In this document: piece by piece, positions 25,210 through 37,393 of the stretch
How the letters are laid out: each line of letters begins with the position of its first letter
Numbering within the stretch: position 1 is the first letter of the stretch
NCBI GenBank assembly: GCA_030544235.1
Contig: CM060478.1
Span: 19,945,727-20,009,726 of the forward strand
Source of the DNA: Lepturacanthus savala
Taxonomy: Eukaryota; Chordata; Actinopteri; Scombriformes; Trichiuridae
Direction of reading: 5' to 3'
Length of the DNA: 64,000 nt
Program-made: the position numbers and the translations under genes
Notes under the pieces: model-generated
What the model was told of the DNA's origin: nothing
Database searches by the model: none
What the model saw: only the letters and a program-made list of their open reading frames with translations

Positions 25210-26590
25210 CGCCACACACAGTCTCTTGTCTTTGCGCCCGAGTGCGCCCACTGAATGCCACGACGCTACCGCAACAGCAGCTTCCATCATTAACAGCTCT
25301 GGAAGTCAAGTTTCTTATTCTTTACCAACTCCATAAAAGAAGCAGCTTCAAAAAGTTTTTCGAGGGGAGAGAAACGACGGCGGTGCACCCTCAAGTGAAG
25401 CTAGTCGCCTGCCAAATCCACGCGTGGCGTTACTTAACTACTCTTAAAATGGAATGGATGGACTGAAAAATAATCGCTTCTGGGATTTGTAGGCCAATTA
25501 TCTGTTCCACCTTCTGTCTTGTACATGTTTTTTTTTCTTTGCTTGGGACTTTAGCTGGTTGGAATTGTTGTTGTGGCGCTTCTAAGATAGCACAAACAGC
25601 ACATACAGTATGTGTCATGGTAGTGTTTTCTGATAGGTTGGATGTTTGGATCTATTGATGGATGTATGGCTAGAGAACTGGATGAATTGATAAATGACAT
25701 GATGTCAATTCTTATCATGCCTATAATAATGACACTCGTTGTCCTCCACTCCAGCTCACCCCCCCCCCCCCCCTTTAGTCTCTGAGGTGGCGTAAACAAT
25801 TTCACCCTGACCCCAAGTATAACACGGCATTGATTAATTGATTAGGTCAACGAGAGTATCCATTCTAGGGCATTGATCAAACGGAGCTTACTCCAGTTCT
25901 TTCTGTTCCTGAAAACATTCAAGTCTCTGCTGCTCTGTGGTTAAAATGAATTGGGGGAGCGGGGGGAGCATCATGGAGGATGGACACTGGTACATAAACC
26001 ACAGATAAATGTCGCCTTTTGAGGTGTTTAAAATGTAGTCTGAGGTGTTACAACTTAGTCATGTACTCAGTCTCTTCTCTGCTCTTCTCTCTTTCTCTGG
26101 TGTATTTCTGAAAGCTTCTATCATCCTTATGGATATTCCTCATCAGAAAACGGGAAAAAAAACATAATTGCTCTTTACACTAAATATACATACTGCTAAA
26201 ACATTCTAAATGAATGGTACTGTTGAACTAAATTTCTATGTATGATTAAAGCTCTTGAGATGACAACTTATGTTTTTAATTGTCGGTTTTATGGATAGCA
26301 TTTGCGTTATTTGTAATGTGAGAACTATGAGAATCAGTTTAATATGGACCTGAGAACTGTTGCCTATAACGGTCAATATCCTTTAATGCTATTTTGTTCC
26401 CCCCAGACAAGATGACAGGATACTGTAATTTAATGCTGAAAGGTGTACAGGATTAGAATTTGATTTTTTTTGTGCATTTAGCTTCACTGGAATTTTTCGT
26501 GTGGAAAATATGACATAACATCAAGCCCCTTCAGTAGTTGATGCAAAATGTTTGTGCCTTTTTGAATAAATCTGTACCGTTAAAAGCTCA
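25210..26590 (+). other. ccdc6: ccdc6 3' untranslated region with poly(A) signal
   Basis: Follows TAA 25207-25209. No splice sites or coding sequence seen; it includes a C homopolymer (about 25760-25774). The best poly(A) signal is AATAAA at 26565-26570. Confidence 0.65.
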
Positions 26591-26599
26591 CAACCTATC

Positions 26600-28495
26600 T
26601 GAGAAGGCAGGAAAAAAAGTTCAAACATTTCTCATTGAATTGATAACAATCCATCTAATATATGTGGAGATATTTCAGTCTGGGTCCAAGTGATGGACTG
26701 ACCAAGTGCTGGCATGACTAAAAATATGACATTAAAATGAATGGGTTGCCGTTACATTTTCTAGTCGTTCATTTCCATTAGAGGCTGAATCTTGTATGTT
26801 GTAGTGATTCCCGCAACTTTCCTCAAGCTCCACCAGCAGGTGGAGGACATTATTGGCTGAAAATAGAGCTGGGTGATATGAACCAAATAAAATATGACAT
26901 TGTTGACCCAATACCTCAATACCAATATTGTAGGGATGACCAGTAGTGATTTCACAGAATATTTGCATAGAGATTTTTGAAGAAAATAATCAGCAGTAAT
27001 TTTTATATGCTAATTGGGTAACTCATAAAACCCCATAAAACTACAATAATATAGATGAATATCAACTTTTTGTGTGTGTACACACACACAACTTAATAAT
27101 GAATGAGAACAAACACCATTTTCATTAGTTTAATATTTATTACCTCAAAAAATGTATGAAATCCACTGAGTCTCTCGCAATATCCCAGGGGAGCAAATCC
27201 GAGGATCTCTGATTAAAAAAATTAAAACAAGTTTGAAGCTGGTAACTCTTATTTGGAAGTAAGTAAACACATTTTTCTTGTTTGATATGTTGCAAACTTT
27301 TCAAAGCAGGCAAACATGATTCATATTTGGATTCAGCAATAATAAATCACAACAGCGTTGTTAAGTGTACTTTTCTCACTTCCTGGCATGTGAATTCTAA
27401 ACCCTGGTATCATCATTTCAACTCAAACTAAACAAAAAACAAATTTGTTGCTGTATTTCTGTCTGGACCAAAGTTGTCGAATGGCAGACCAAAGCCAGTC
27501 GAGCATGACTAAAAACTCAAATATTGAATCCTGTGAGTCCTCTGCTGTTAATCTATTGTTACACAACTACATCATGTGATACGTGTCTTACACGCGGCAG
27601 CTCCAATGACTCTTGATTGTGCGCCAGTATCCAACTTTCATTTCCTAGTCTACACGGTTTTGACTGGTTCAAGCTGGCTGTGGAGGGGAACTGTTTTCCA
27701 CAAATCAATCATTCCGGGCTCATTTAACACGGTAAACCTTTGTAATGAGAGTGCAATAACCTCTGGTGGGAGGAGAACAGAGCACGGATAACACATTAGG
27801 CTTCCATTAGGTCTCTAAAGGTAACTGTAGCACCTTCGCACATACTGCTGGGTCAACCAGAATCAAAATACACATCCTGTTGTCGTGACACGGGTATATC
27901 TTTGTCCAAAGACTTGCTGAGAGTCCTGACACAAGTGAAGTGTATCCTGTGTTTTTCTTCTGCTGCTGAAGCCAGCAACCCGAACTAATCCAAGCAGGAA
28001 TCCGGGCTGGAGGCTCAGTGCGGCCATGCTGGCTGCTGAAGTGGCCTTTCACCTCTGCAGCTTTGCAAAGCTAGGTGGCCGAACCAAGAGAGATTTATCC
28101 AGACCACAGGGTGGCTCTGTGTTTTTTACACCTGCCAAGCCTCTTACGGAAAAGAACAGCGGGCTGCTGCTTCTCAGGTGTCTCAAAAGTTATGCAAAAG
28201 CTGTCTTGAGTATCAGATCGGTTCATGTAAAACAACTGGGATCTTATGTGCGTGACTGTTAAATAAATGGCTGTGGATGAGTAACATGGGCATTATAGAT
28301 ACAGTAGAAGCAAATGATGAATCTCTCTTGATGGGAAGAATTTGCCAATTGAATTTTCATATTGACAATACATTCTTTACACATAAAGAAAGACACCAAA
28401 GTGATGATTATCTCCAGGTGTCAAGATATTTTGGAAAGCATATTATCAGGAATATAACAGCTGATACTATGCATGTTTTTATGGCTAAATAAGTT
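26600..28495. other. Intergenic DNA after ccdc6, with an old interspersed repeat
   Basis: No supported gene. At about 26868-27110 the sequence gagctgggtgatatgaacca followed by imperfect atatgacattg and ccaatacc motifs resembles the common fish repeat starting GCTGGGCGATATGGACC. It is much diverged and its class is not assignable. The remainder is AT-rich unique-looking DNA. Confidence 0.45.
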
Positions 28496-28497
28496 TA

Positions 28498-28810
28498 GAG
28501 CTGCAATTAAATATTGATTCATCTTTTAGATAAATGAGAGGAAATTAACAAGAACCTATTTTGATCATCAAACAGCCATTCCAGAAGAATGCCAAATGTT
28601 TCTCAGATGTGAAGCTTCTCTGTCTCTTACATGAAATAAAACTAAATAACTTTGGGATTTTGGACGCTTGATCAAAAAGATATTTGAAGGTCGCACCTCT
28701 GACATGAGGAAATTATAATGTTTTTACTTTTACAGAAAAACAAAAGATGAATCAAGAAAATAATCAGCAAAATTATGGTTAATGAAAATAATTGTTAGTT
28801 GTAGCCTAAG
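28498..28810. mobile_element. Non-autonomous hAT-like MITE
   Basis: The left end AGAGCTGCAATTAAATATTG and right end AAAATAATTGTTAGTTGTAG are imperfect inverted repeats. They match the widespread fish and vertebrate family with GGGCTGCAACTAA ends and internal GATTATTTTC motifs. About 310 bp, non-coding. Confidence 0.65.
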
Positions 28811-29439
28811 ATGATCCTCCTGATGAGTAGGAGACAGAGGTTTTTCAAAGGGTTACAAAGGTCACCCTGGTAGTATTTAATATAATCAACTATATATAAT
28901 GTGAAACAGTACTAATACTAATAGTCACAATGATGACTAAATCCAGACAACTGGTGCCCAGTAGACATTATTGAACTCCAGGAAGGTACAGAGTCCTGCT
29001 GTGTTTACCAGTAAGTCAAGAAGCTTCGATGTAGACCAATAATTGTCACCTTAAGGTTACTGAACTAACAGCTTTTATAGGTTACTTATCACACAGATCA
29101 CATCAAGTCAGATAAATAGACCAGTTTAACCATATTCCTGTTAGGGATAAAGGTTTGTTAACACACACATTCATCAACAGGTAAACATTTGTTCAGACTC
29201 AAACATTTGTTTAGAGACAAACGTTAAAAAACAAACATCTGTTGAGAAATGCTCAGGAGATGAATACACAATAGGTGGTGCTCCATCCCGCCTAAAGTCA
29301 GGAAGAAGGTACCGGATACACCAGGTCAGTGCTAATAAGCATGACTGCCGATCATTACTATTTTTAATGCACAATTGGAGGAAGTGATGGGAACACATTT
29401 CAATGTGATTACACTGTGGTCACACATGAAGGATAAAGA

Positions 29440-29564
<125 letters not shown>

Positions 29565-30190
29565 GTTTTGTGGTCATGATACAGGAGAATAACTTATGCA
29601 AGTAATTCAGCACCTATTGATCCTTGCATCGGTCAATACTCTTGATAATACTTCTATCATCGCTGCTCTGCAGGCCACTCCCTGCCTTCCCTCACATTTC
29701 CTGCACTGTCCCCGATATACACGATATCTGGTTGAAACTGGTCAGGCACAACATGTCAATGCAATGCCAGTGTAGAGTACAATTAACTGTGCCTCCCTTG
29801 TTCACTTAATTTTTCAGGCAGAAAGGGATTAACAGAGCCTAAATCTTTCCTGTAAGACCCTTCCTGGCAATGGTCCTCGGCTATGGGAAAAAAAAAAGTA
29901 TCAACGTTCCTGAAGAATTTTACGTGCATTCACTATGAAAAAAAAAAGAACCAGTTTGACCTCTTCATCCCTCCCCTGCTTTCCTTTCATCTGTTCCCTC
30001 CACTTTTCCTCGAGCTCTCCCAATCAATTTTTGGTTTTACGCGACTAACTTTATTAGAGTATTTGTCAGAAACCAAGGTGACGTGAATAATCTGAATTAT
30101 TTTTTTATTTTTATAAGGCCGCAGTGTGCCACACTGACAATATACAGCCTTTTGGTCATATGTGTTATTTCTTGATGGCACCACCCAACA

Positions 30191-30743
30191 TGTTTTTTCT
30201 TGTGCATAGAGATTTTATCCAAAAAGAACAGTGTCAAAAACATGCTGAATCAGAGGGCATCTCTGGGGCCAAATTGTAGATTTTGCTTTATAATTGTGGA
30301 GAGCTTCTGTGCCAATATGAGGTCTCTCTTCATTCATCCCAAACATCTTCTTTATATTCCTTTCTTAGGTCCACTTCTCCACACATTCTGTTGTGTCCCC
30401 TCCAGGGTTAACCTCTCACCATCTGGTTAAAATACCTCCCCTGTTTATCTATGATAATACCGTCAACTGAATTGGGGCAATTTAAAGAAAATACAACAGA
30501 GGCTTCTTAATCTCTAATCTTGGCTGTAGGCGTTTCGACCACTCCTACCATTTGTACCCATTGCATATGCAATTCACATTCTTGCATGGTTTTTAACACA
30601 GGAACACAACACAGGAACAGACAATATACTATTTGTTTGTGGATTGCCTATTCTATCCAAATGTATACCATTACTCCAAACAAGTAAAATTCTTTAGATA
30701 AATTTAGATTCAAGCAAATTAAAAGGTGGAAAGGTACACTACA
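30191..30743 (-). repeat. 3' LTR of the endogenous retrovirus
   Basis: On the + strand it runs from TGTTTTTTCTTG to GGTACACTACA (TG...CA ends). It shares long segments with the right-hand LTR, including gcatctctgggg, aacctctcaccatctggtta, attggggcaatttaaagaaa and aacacaggaacagacaat. It carries about 100 bp that the other LTR lacks. The polypurine tract abuts it at 30744-30756. Confidence 0.72.
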
Positions 30744-31531
30744 TATTCTCCCCTTTGAGACTTGTCTGGAAAATAAAAACACAAATACTCTTAACTAATA
30801 TAAATTTACTTAGACTCTTAACTGATATAAAAATTAACATTACAACCGATTTGTCGAGTTTTGAGAATGAGAACCTGTCAGGCAGCCTTCTTCCCTAAAT
30901 TTCCATCAATCAATCTAAACAGGAAATTCTGTCACGGCCCATTTGCCCTAGACGACCATAATTGAGTACACCAAGCCAATAATAAAGGATGATTTTCCCG
31001 TTTGTATATATAAACTTATGCCAGTCGAATACATATGGAGACCTCAGTAAAATATAAAATATAAAAAAAATGCCCAACGTCAGAATCCGTTGGACCCTCC
31101 ACTGGACTTTACCCTAGAATCCAGATGATTTTTAAACCTGAACCTCTTGTCACAATGTCCTTCCAGTTTGTTCTTATTGTCCATATTGTAAGCGTCTGAA
31201 TCTCTTCAGAACATCAGAATCCTCTCCCACAGTAGGTTTCCTCGATTATCATTCTAGGAGGGACAAGAAAACACCCACCAGTTTCTTTACAAAACAGAAC
31301 AGATTAACACAATAAACAGATATACTGTATGATTCACAAAATCAGTAATATTTCATTTTTATAGTCTACTCTACTCAAACTCTATTGGAATAAAATCCTA
31401 TAGAATATGGTCTTCACCTGAGCTAATTGAATACCACAATGACATCTGAATCTCTTCTCCAGGCATAACGAGTCCTACCCATTTCAAAATCATTGCCTTT
31501 GCAAAAGTCAATAATAACGTAGAGAAACAGA

Positions 31532-31723
31532 TCATCGCATCACACATGAATACAAAATGACAGCTACCAACATCTGAACTGACACTGCTCCCATCGGTCC
31601 TAGCTTTCGTGGCAACCAGGCATTAGCAGACCATCCAGAGCCTTCCGACAAGCCAAATGCATCCCTTATATGTTTCAATGCATCTATAACATTAGTTATG
31701 TTATCCAAATTATCAAGAATCAA
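31532..31723 (-). pseudogene. Retroviral env-like remnant (transmembrane end)
   Basis: A 63-codon frame lies after pol and before the 3' LTR. It has a helix-like stretch (LDNITNVIDALKHI) followed by a Gly/Trp patch and a hydrophobic segment (SVQMLVAVILYSCVM), the arrangement expected at the membrane anchor of a retroviral transmembrane subunit. Assignment is by position and hydropathy. Most of env is absent. Confidence 0.45.
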
Positions 31724-31980
31724 AGGAATCTCCAGTGAAATTCAAAGACACATGACTTTTTGGGGTATTTGACAGAAATTCAAAACCGCTTATGGTCTCG
31801 TTTGCAAAACCTTGTAGGGTGTATGTAATTTTGTCAATGTGACCTCCTATGGTCATATGCAAATCACGCAGCTCACTCGAGCAACATACCATTCATGCTA
31901 AGGGAAGTGCTGCTATCCAATTTAAACCCATATGTTGGCAGATTTTAACAATATGATTTTTCATGATACTATTCATTTTT

Positions 31981-32325
31981 TCACAAATTCCTTAACTTTG
32001 TCTTTCTCCTAACTTCCTTCCTAGCAACATGGGCTAACCCATGTGTTTCCTGTATCATCAGACCCAATAATTCTGGCAGAGCTACTATCAATTCCTCATG
32101 ATTTCTCCAAAGGCCAGTAGAATTCTGAGTGGCTCCTTGGTCCAGCCACAACTGTTTGTCAATTTCAGGAACAGCATCCTGTAATAAAATCACATCCTTA
32201 AGTCCAATTTTATCTTCCGAATCTAATTCATGACTGACCAAAACATCTTTGACTAATCTGTCAGCTCCTTTAACTGCTTTTGCAGCTTCATCTGCCGTTT
32301 TATTACCTCTAGTGACTCTCCACAT
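31981..32325 (-). pseudogene. Retroviral pol remnant: end of RNase H and start of integrase
   Basis: A 114-codon frame carries GNKTADEAAKAVKGAD, the typical C-terminal motif of retroviral RNase H. About 80 residues on comes ETHGLAHVARKEVRRK, whose His-x3-His matches the first half of the integrase HHCC zinc-binding motif. The Cys pair and the catalytic core are absent, so the copy is non-functional. Confidence 0.78.
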
Positions 32326-32470
32326 GTCTAATGTATGTGCTGGAAGTTTTGCTATAGTTCGTCATAATATGTAATATAATATGTTAAACCTCTGTTTAAT
32401 TGTCTTAAAAGCCAAAAGGCCATTCTGTCTTCAAAGGTGATTGCAATGTAGTTGTACATTCCCAATATCT

Positions 32471-33440
32471 TTAAACATAACTCTCTAAAAGTTGTATTTT
32501 ATTATGTTTTCTGAGAGTCTTTTGATCCTGCTCCTTCTGAGCATGCTCCTTTTTCCAATATAGCTCTACTTGATATGCTATATGGTCAGTGTAGAAGCTC
32601 TTTCCCATGCTTCCAAGGCCAACTACTTCTGCCAATTTTCTCCTCACTGGTACAGGGAGCCCCTTCTCTATTTTGGGTGCAAAATTAATTGCTAAATTAA
32701 TAAACATCTGGTTTGATTCTGGATTGTTACCTCTGATTGGGAGGCTTCTTCCCACAGTTTTTTTCTCCTGTATCTGTAGCTCCTCTAGTTGTGTCTCCAG
32801 GATTTTCCTTCTTCCTGGACTGATGGGTTTTTCTAAACATGTAAGACAATGATCCATGCTTCTTGCAGCCTCTCTCATTGAAGTCCCCATCACTTTCATC
32901 ACTTTCGTTTAAGCTATCTTTTTGTACATACTTTTTCCTTCTGCTTTTACTTACTTTTTCTTTCCGTTCTGGCTAATAATCACCTGTTGGCTGGATTATA
33001 TCCACCCATGATATCTTCCAACTCACTCTGATCCTTCTCATCTTCAAGTCCCATCCTCTTAACTTTCAGTTTTCCTTCAGTTTCCACATATGTCATCTTC
33101 TTCTTTGCTTTTGAGCTTTTACACATCTTTATTATTTTTTCTGCTCTTCCTTTTTCAATTATTCTCTCGTCCTCTCCTTTAATATCATAGTTACTGTCCT
33201 GGCTGATCACTGGGACCTGGGGATACATTTCCTTAGAGCTCCTTTCTTCCTTTTAGGCAGGGGGGTTTTGATATTGGAACCAAATATGAGAAATCAACTT
33301 CTGCATCAGCTTTCTTGATATCTTCTCATTCCTTTCTTTTTCCACTGTACTTTTCTCTCTCAGATCTTTGTCCACTTTTATCCATTTTTTCCTTCTTTCT
33401 CAAATAACTGAACTAACTCTCTTCTGTCTACCTATCTGAC
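32471..33440 (-). pseudogene. Retroviral gag-like remnant
   Basis: Two open stretches in different frames (32980-33228, 82 codons; 32471-32902, 143 codons) are highly charged and lie in the gag position directly downstream of the 5' LTR leader. The first holds YPQVPVIS and an acidic/basic linker. The second holds a Lys/Glu-rich helix region. Upstream sequence to about 33440 is broken by stops. Gag identity rests on position and composition only. Confidence 0.5.
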
Positions 33441-34746
33441 CTTTTTACTTTTCCTTTCTCCTACCTTATATGTAGACATGAGTACCTTGTTAAAATCACA
33501 TTAAAAGTTCCTTTTGATAGCCGTCATCGGTCAATTTCAGACCAGCGGTTATGCCATTTCTCTGACACTTTAATGCCTTTAATTAAAGAATTATACTTTT
33601 TCACTACTTTGACAGGTGTGATTACTTTTACATTTTTAATGTCTATTTTGAATACAATATTTAAACTGAATAAATTGTTATTTTAGTTTATTCTAAATGA
33701 ATTATCTTTTAAAATAAAAAGAAACTGCATCATTAATTAGTTATGCAGTGTTTTTTTTTATATATGATAATGATATGATCATATTGATGATATGGTCATC
33801 AATATGATCTATCATTCCAAAACAAAAAAAAATCTTATTATTAATCAAACTAAATATGTATCAAAAATAGCCATAAATGACTGTATGCACATGGATTTAA
33901 ATACAGGTTCAAAAGAGTTTCAAATTACTCTTATATCGTGTTCAATTTAGAATTTATCATATTAATTAGGTCTAGACATCATTCACACATGTTCACACAA
34001 CACAATTATACAAAAAAACATTTAAATAATCATATATTTTCCCCTTAAATAAGTGAAGATTTTATAACTTACGTTTTCTATTACAGTGATCTCTTATCAC
34101 TAATACTTAAATTTATCTTAAAGTGATGTCTTATCACTACTCCAATGACTTCCCTTAAAGTGACATCTGATCAATAATCCTTACTTTTTTATCCTATATT
34201 TCTTTATTTCCCCATATACTCTATTACCTTTATGTCACTTTTTCTTATTTCTCTTTTTTCTTATTCTACATTTTCAAATTCCCTTTGTTCCAAATACTAT
34301 TCCATTTAAAAGCAATTTTCACATAGCCACCAAATACATAGGTCTTACTGATTAAAGTGATTAAAGGGCCCGAATCTACTCAATCTTGCAAAATGTAGTC
34401 TTTTATCACAGGTTGAGTTACTAATTAGACGTTTTAATACTTCTTCTTATTTCCTTTATTCATTTGTCCTTTTTTATTTTTATAGGTCTATTTTACTTTA
34501 CTTTAGTTTTTCCTATTTCCTTATCATTCCTATTTCTGGTACCTTTTATTCCTATTTCCCAGTTTTGTGTTACTTAGCAACACAAAATAAAATCCCAAAA
34601 AAACATCATCAAAACAAGTCACACCCACAATGATTCTTTTAACGATGCAGTTAACAGTTAACAGACAGCAGCTTCAAAGAGCAAACCAGCTCATAGATAA
34701 GAAGATGTCTGTTCCTCCAAGCTGCCAGTCAGAAAACGTTGAAGAC

Positions 34747-34766
34747 GTCCAAGTTTGTGTCGCCAA
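34747..34766 (-). other. Candidate retroviral primer-binding site
   Basis: The minus-strand sequence TGGCGACACAAACTTGGA lies six bases after the LTR end and begins with TGG, as expected for pairing to a tRNA 3' CCA. I cannot assign the tRNA with confidence. Confidence 0.4.
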
Positions 34767-34771
34767 AAATA

Positions 34772-35150
34772 TGTTGTTTCTTGATGTGCTGATGAGAGAA
34801 AACAAAACAAAAACAAGCTGAATCTGAGAGCATATCTGGGGGTCAAATTGTAGATGTCTCTTCATAATGCTAAATCTTGGAGAGCCTCTGTCTACTTTAT
34901 ATTCTACATCTTCTTTATATACTTTTCTTAGGTCCGCTCCTCCAGACATTCTGTTGCATCACCCCCAGGGTATAACCTCTCACCATCTGGTTAAAACAAC
35001 TCACCTGTCAACCTGTGATAAGCTGTATTGGGGCAATTTAAAGAAAATATAACAGAGGTTTCTCTCTCTTTCTCCCGGCCTCTCCTTTTCCAACACAGGA
35101 ACAGACAATACATCACATTGTAGGTCAATTATTCTATCTATACTAATACA
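34772..35150 (-). repeat. 5' LTR of the endogenous retrovirus, truncated at its outer edge
   Basis: Homologous to 30191-30670. It starts TGTTGTTTCTTG and stops near 35140-35150, where a truncated Tc1-type MITE begins. The promoter-side end of the LTR is therefore missing. Confidence 0.68.
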
Positions 35151-35152
35151 GT

Positions 35153-35380
35153 GTACCATTAGAACACTGGAGTGATAGTTGCTGGAAATGAGCCTCTATA
35201 CATTTATGTAGATATTGCACCAAAAACCAGACATTTGCAGCTAGAATAGTTATTTACCACATTACCAATGTATAGAGTGCATTTATGATTAGTTTAAAAT
35301 TATCTTCATTGGAAAATGTCTTTTTCTTTCAAAAATAAGGAAATATCTAAGTAATCCCAAACTTTTAAACTGTAGTGTAT
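35153..35380 (-). mobile_element. Truncated Tc1-type MITE abutting the ERV 5' LTR
   Basis: Reverse-oriented copy of the family at 2088-2614. It shares TACCATTAGAACACTGGAGT, TAGATATTGCACCAAAAACC and the end CCCAAACTTTTAAACTGTAG. Only one terminal repeat is present. The other half is missing at the LTR junction and is not found at the far side of the ERV. Confidence 0.7.
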
Positions 35381-36049
35381 GACTGACATTTATTTTATTC
35401 CTGCAGAATACATCATTGGTGCTTAAACACAGAGTATATCCAGCAGCCATCTATTCATCTTCCTGTAGGTTTTCTTGCTATTGCTGTTGCTATTTTTGAA
35501 CTCAGTGGAGCTAAACAGACTCATTTCGCTGTTTCGTTCTCAGAGTTTTGTACATGTGTTCCTTTATTCGGCGCTCACCAGGCAAACTGGTCCAGGCAGT
35601 GCGCCCTGCTGGTGCAGCGAGGTGTTGTTATTAGGTTACCATCCATCAACCGGTTCAGACTGGACTGATGGCAACATTAACAATGTTCCTGGGGAGAAGC
35701 AGCCCAGAATCCCCCCACACAAACACACACAACCTATTCCAGCTTGACAAGTCAGATCCCAAGTGGAATTACTGTTTTTATCTATTTTGCTTTGGTGGAC
35801 AGGGATGTCTTCGAAACACACACGAACAAAGATAAAAGTGCAGACAGAGTACAGGAAGAAGGCAGGGTCTCTGTACTCAAATACCACACACCGTTAACGA
35901 GACAAATGACTGCCATATAGGTCTAGATATTATTTTCGGGGAAATCCTGTACACTACCTAAAGGGGTTTCATCCATTTTTTGGCAATTTCTTCCTAATGC
36001 CATTTTGACTTCTTGGTGTCTTTTTGCCTTTAAAACGGCCTCATTTAAA

Positions 36050-36544
36050 GGTCCCCTTATAAATGTTGCTCGACGCGGGGACATATCAGGTGAAACAGCT
36101 TTGTTTTAACTAGGTCTCCACGAAGAGAAAGGGGAAAATAAACAGCAAAACGGTGTGAGCCATCATCACATCTGTGTTTGAAGAGGAGAGCCGCTGCTCT
36201 CGCGTTCGGTGCGCTCCGAGCGCGCAGGGGAGGAAGTAGCGCTCCTTCTTCCAGATCTGCCTCAGAGCCGCCGCCGGACCAGCGAGAACAGCTTTGAACC
36301 GGTTTTCTGTCGCCGGCTACAAAGCTGTGCAAGAAAACGGGATGCTCAGTGCGCAGTGTTGATGCGGAGAGCGGCACGCGGACATCCGAGACTCCCGGGG
36401 AAGGCAGCCAGACGTCCGCATGCGACGCCCGTGTTGCCATTTGCAGTGATTGTGTATTTTAACGGGGGGAAACATCCTACATGGAAAGTTCCCACAGAGC
36501 GCGCAGCTCTGCAGGCGCCTGCCGCTGTTTTTATAAATGCTGAG
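36050..36544 (+). promoter_or_regulatory. slc16a9: CpG-rich promoter and non-coding first exon of slc16a9
   Basis: A GC- and CpG-rich block (ctctcgcgttcggtgcgctc, gagccgccgccggacc) ends at a strong donor (TGAG|GTGAGT at 36544) and lies about 0.8 kb upstream of the coding exon acceptor at 37358. This fits a 5' UTR exon plus promoter. The transcription start is not determined. Confidence 0.6.
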
Positions 36545-37393
36545 GTGAGTGCCGCATTTTTTAGTATAGAATAAATAGGAAAAAAAAACATCGAAGTCAT
36601 GATAACGTAATACGATTTTTAAAAATGATTTAATTTGTTTTGTATGTGTGTGGCAGTGGTTATAAATAAAAAGGCCGTTATTGTCCTTTGCATTGGGTGA
36701 TTTTTCTCCTGCTACTACTATAATACTGTCTTAATAAACAATAAATTGTTTGAATAAATATAATTAAAAAAAACACATTTGCTGTCCAAATGTAAGCAAT
36801 TCTACAATTTCTACCAATCCAGCAGCTCTGCACCAACTTTCCCCCCCCCCACCTCCCCCCCCCCCCTATGCTCTCACTTGTTGTAAACAAAGTGTGGCCA
36901 TAAGTGGCCAATGCTGCAGTGGGGGTATATAGTTGCACTTTTGCTACAAATTATTAATGAAGTAAATCTGAGAAAAAAAAAATGGACAAGCCTCTTCTGC
37001 CTGGCCTCTTGTGACCAGAGCTGAGTAAGGGATGCGGCAGGTTAAAGGTGCAGGGGGGAAGGGACACAAAGAGCGGCTGCAGTTTTCTTTACTTTCTCCT
37101 CCTCCGAGGTGTGGTTACGGAGGAGCCAACAAAAGGAGCTGCTGGCCTTTGGGTTCGCTGCAGTCAGTCTGTGTACGGGACATCACACAGGTGACCTGCC
37201 TGTCTGGCCAGGCCAGGTGCTACAGCAGCCTTCACTACACCAAGGCTTTGTAGGACTGTAGGTCCCATTTATTGCCAGGGGCTTCTTGGATTATTTTGCC
37301 ATCAAATATATGTCTGTAATGTTTTTTTAAATTATTATTATTGTCATGTTCTTCCCAGGACCTCCTCCTCTGTCAAGCAGTAACACCAGCACC

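Larger units (their letters stand above)
30191..35150 (-). mobile_element. Decayed endogenous retrovirus, internally deleted, minus orientation
   Basis: Two direct repeats (30191-30743 and 34772 to about 35150) flank an AT-rich interior. Read on the minus strand, it holds remnants in the order gag, pol (RNase H end and integrase start), env transmembrane end. A polypurine tract (AAAGGGGAGAATA, minus strand) sits immediately before the 3' LTR. A candidate primer-binding site beginning TGGCGACAC follows the 5' LTR. Protease, reverse transcriptase, most of integrase and the env surface part are missing, and frames are broken. The 5' LTR lacks its outer about 70 bp. It cannot be autonomous. The retroviral class was not determined. 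Confidence 0.8.

Noticed and set aside
35475..35747. Leu-rich 90-codon frame (MLLLLLFLNSVEL)
   Set aside because: It looks like a signal peptide, but there is no homology, no promoter and no downstream exons, and it lies in repeat-adjacent intergenic DNA.
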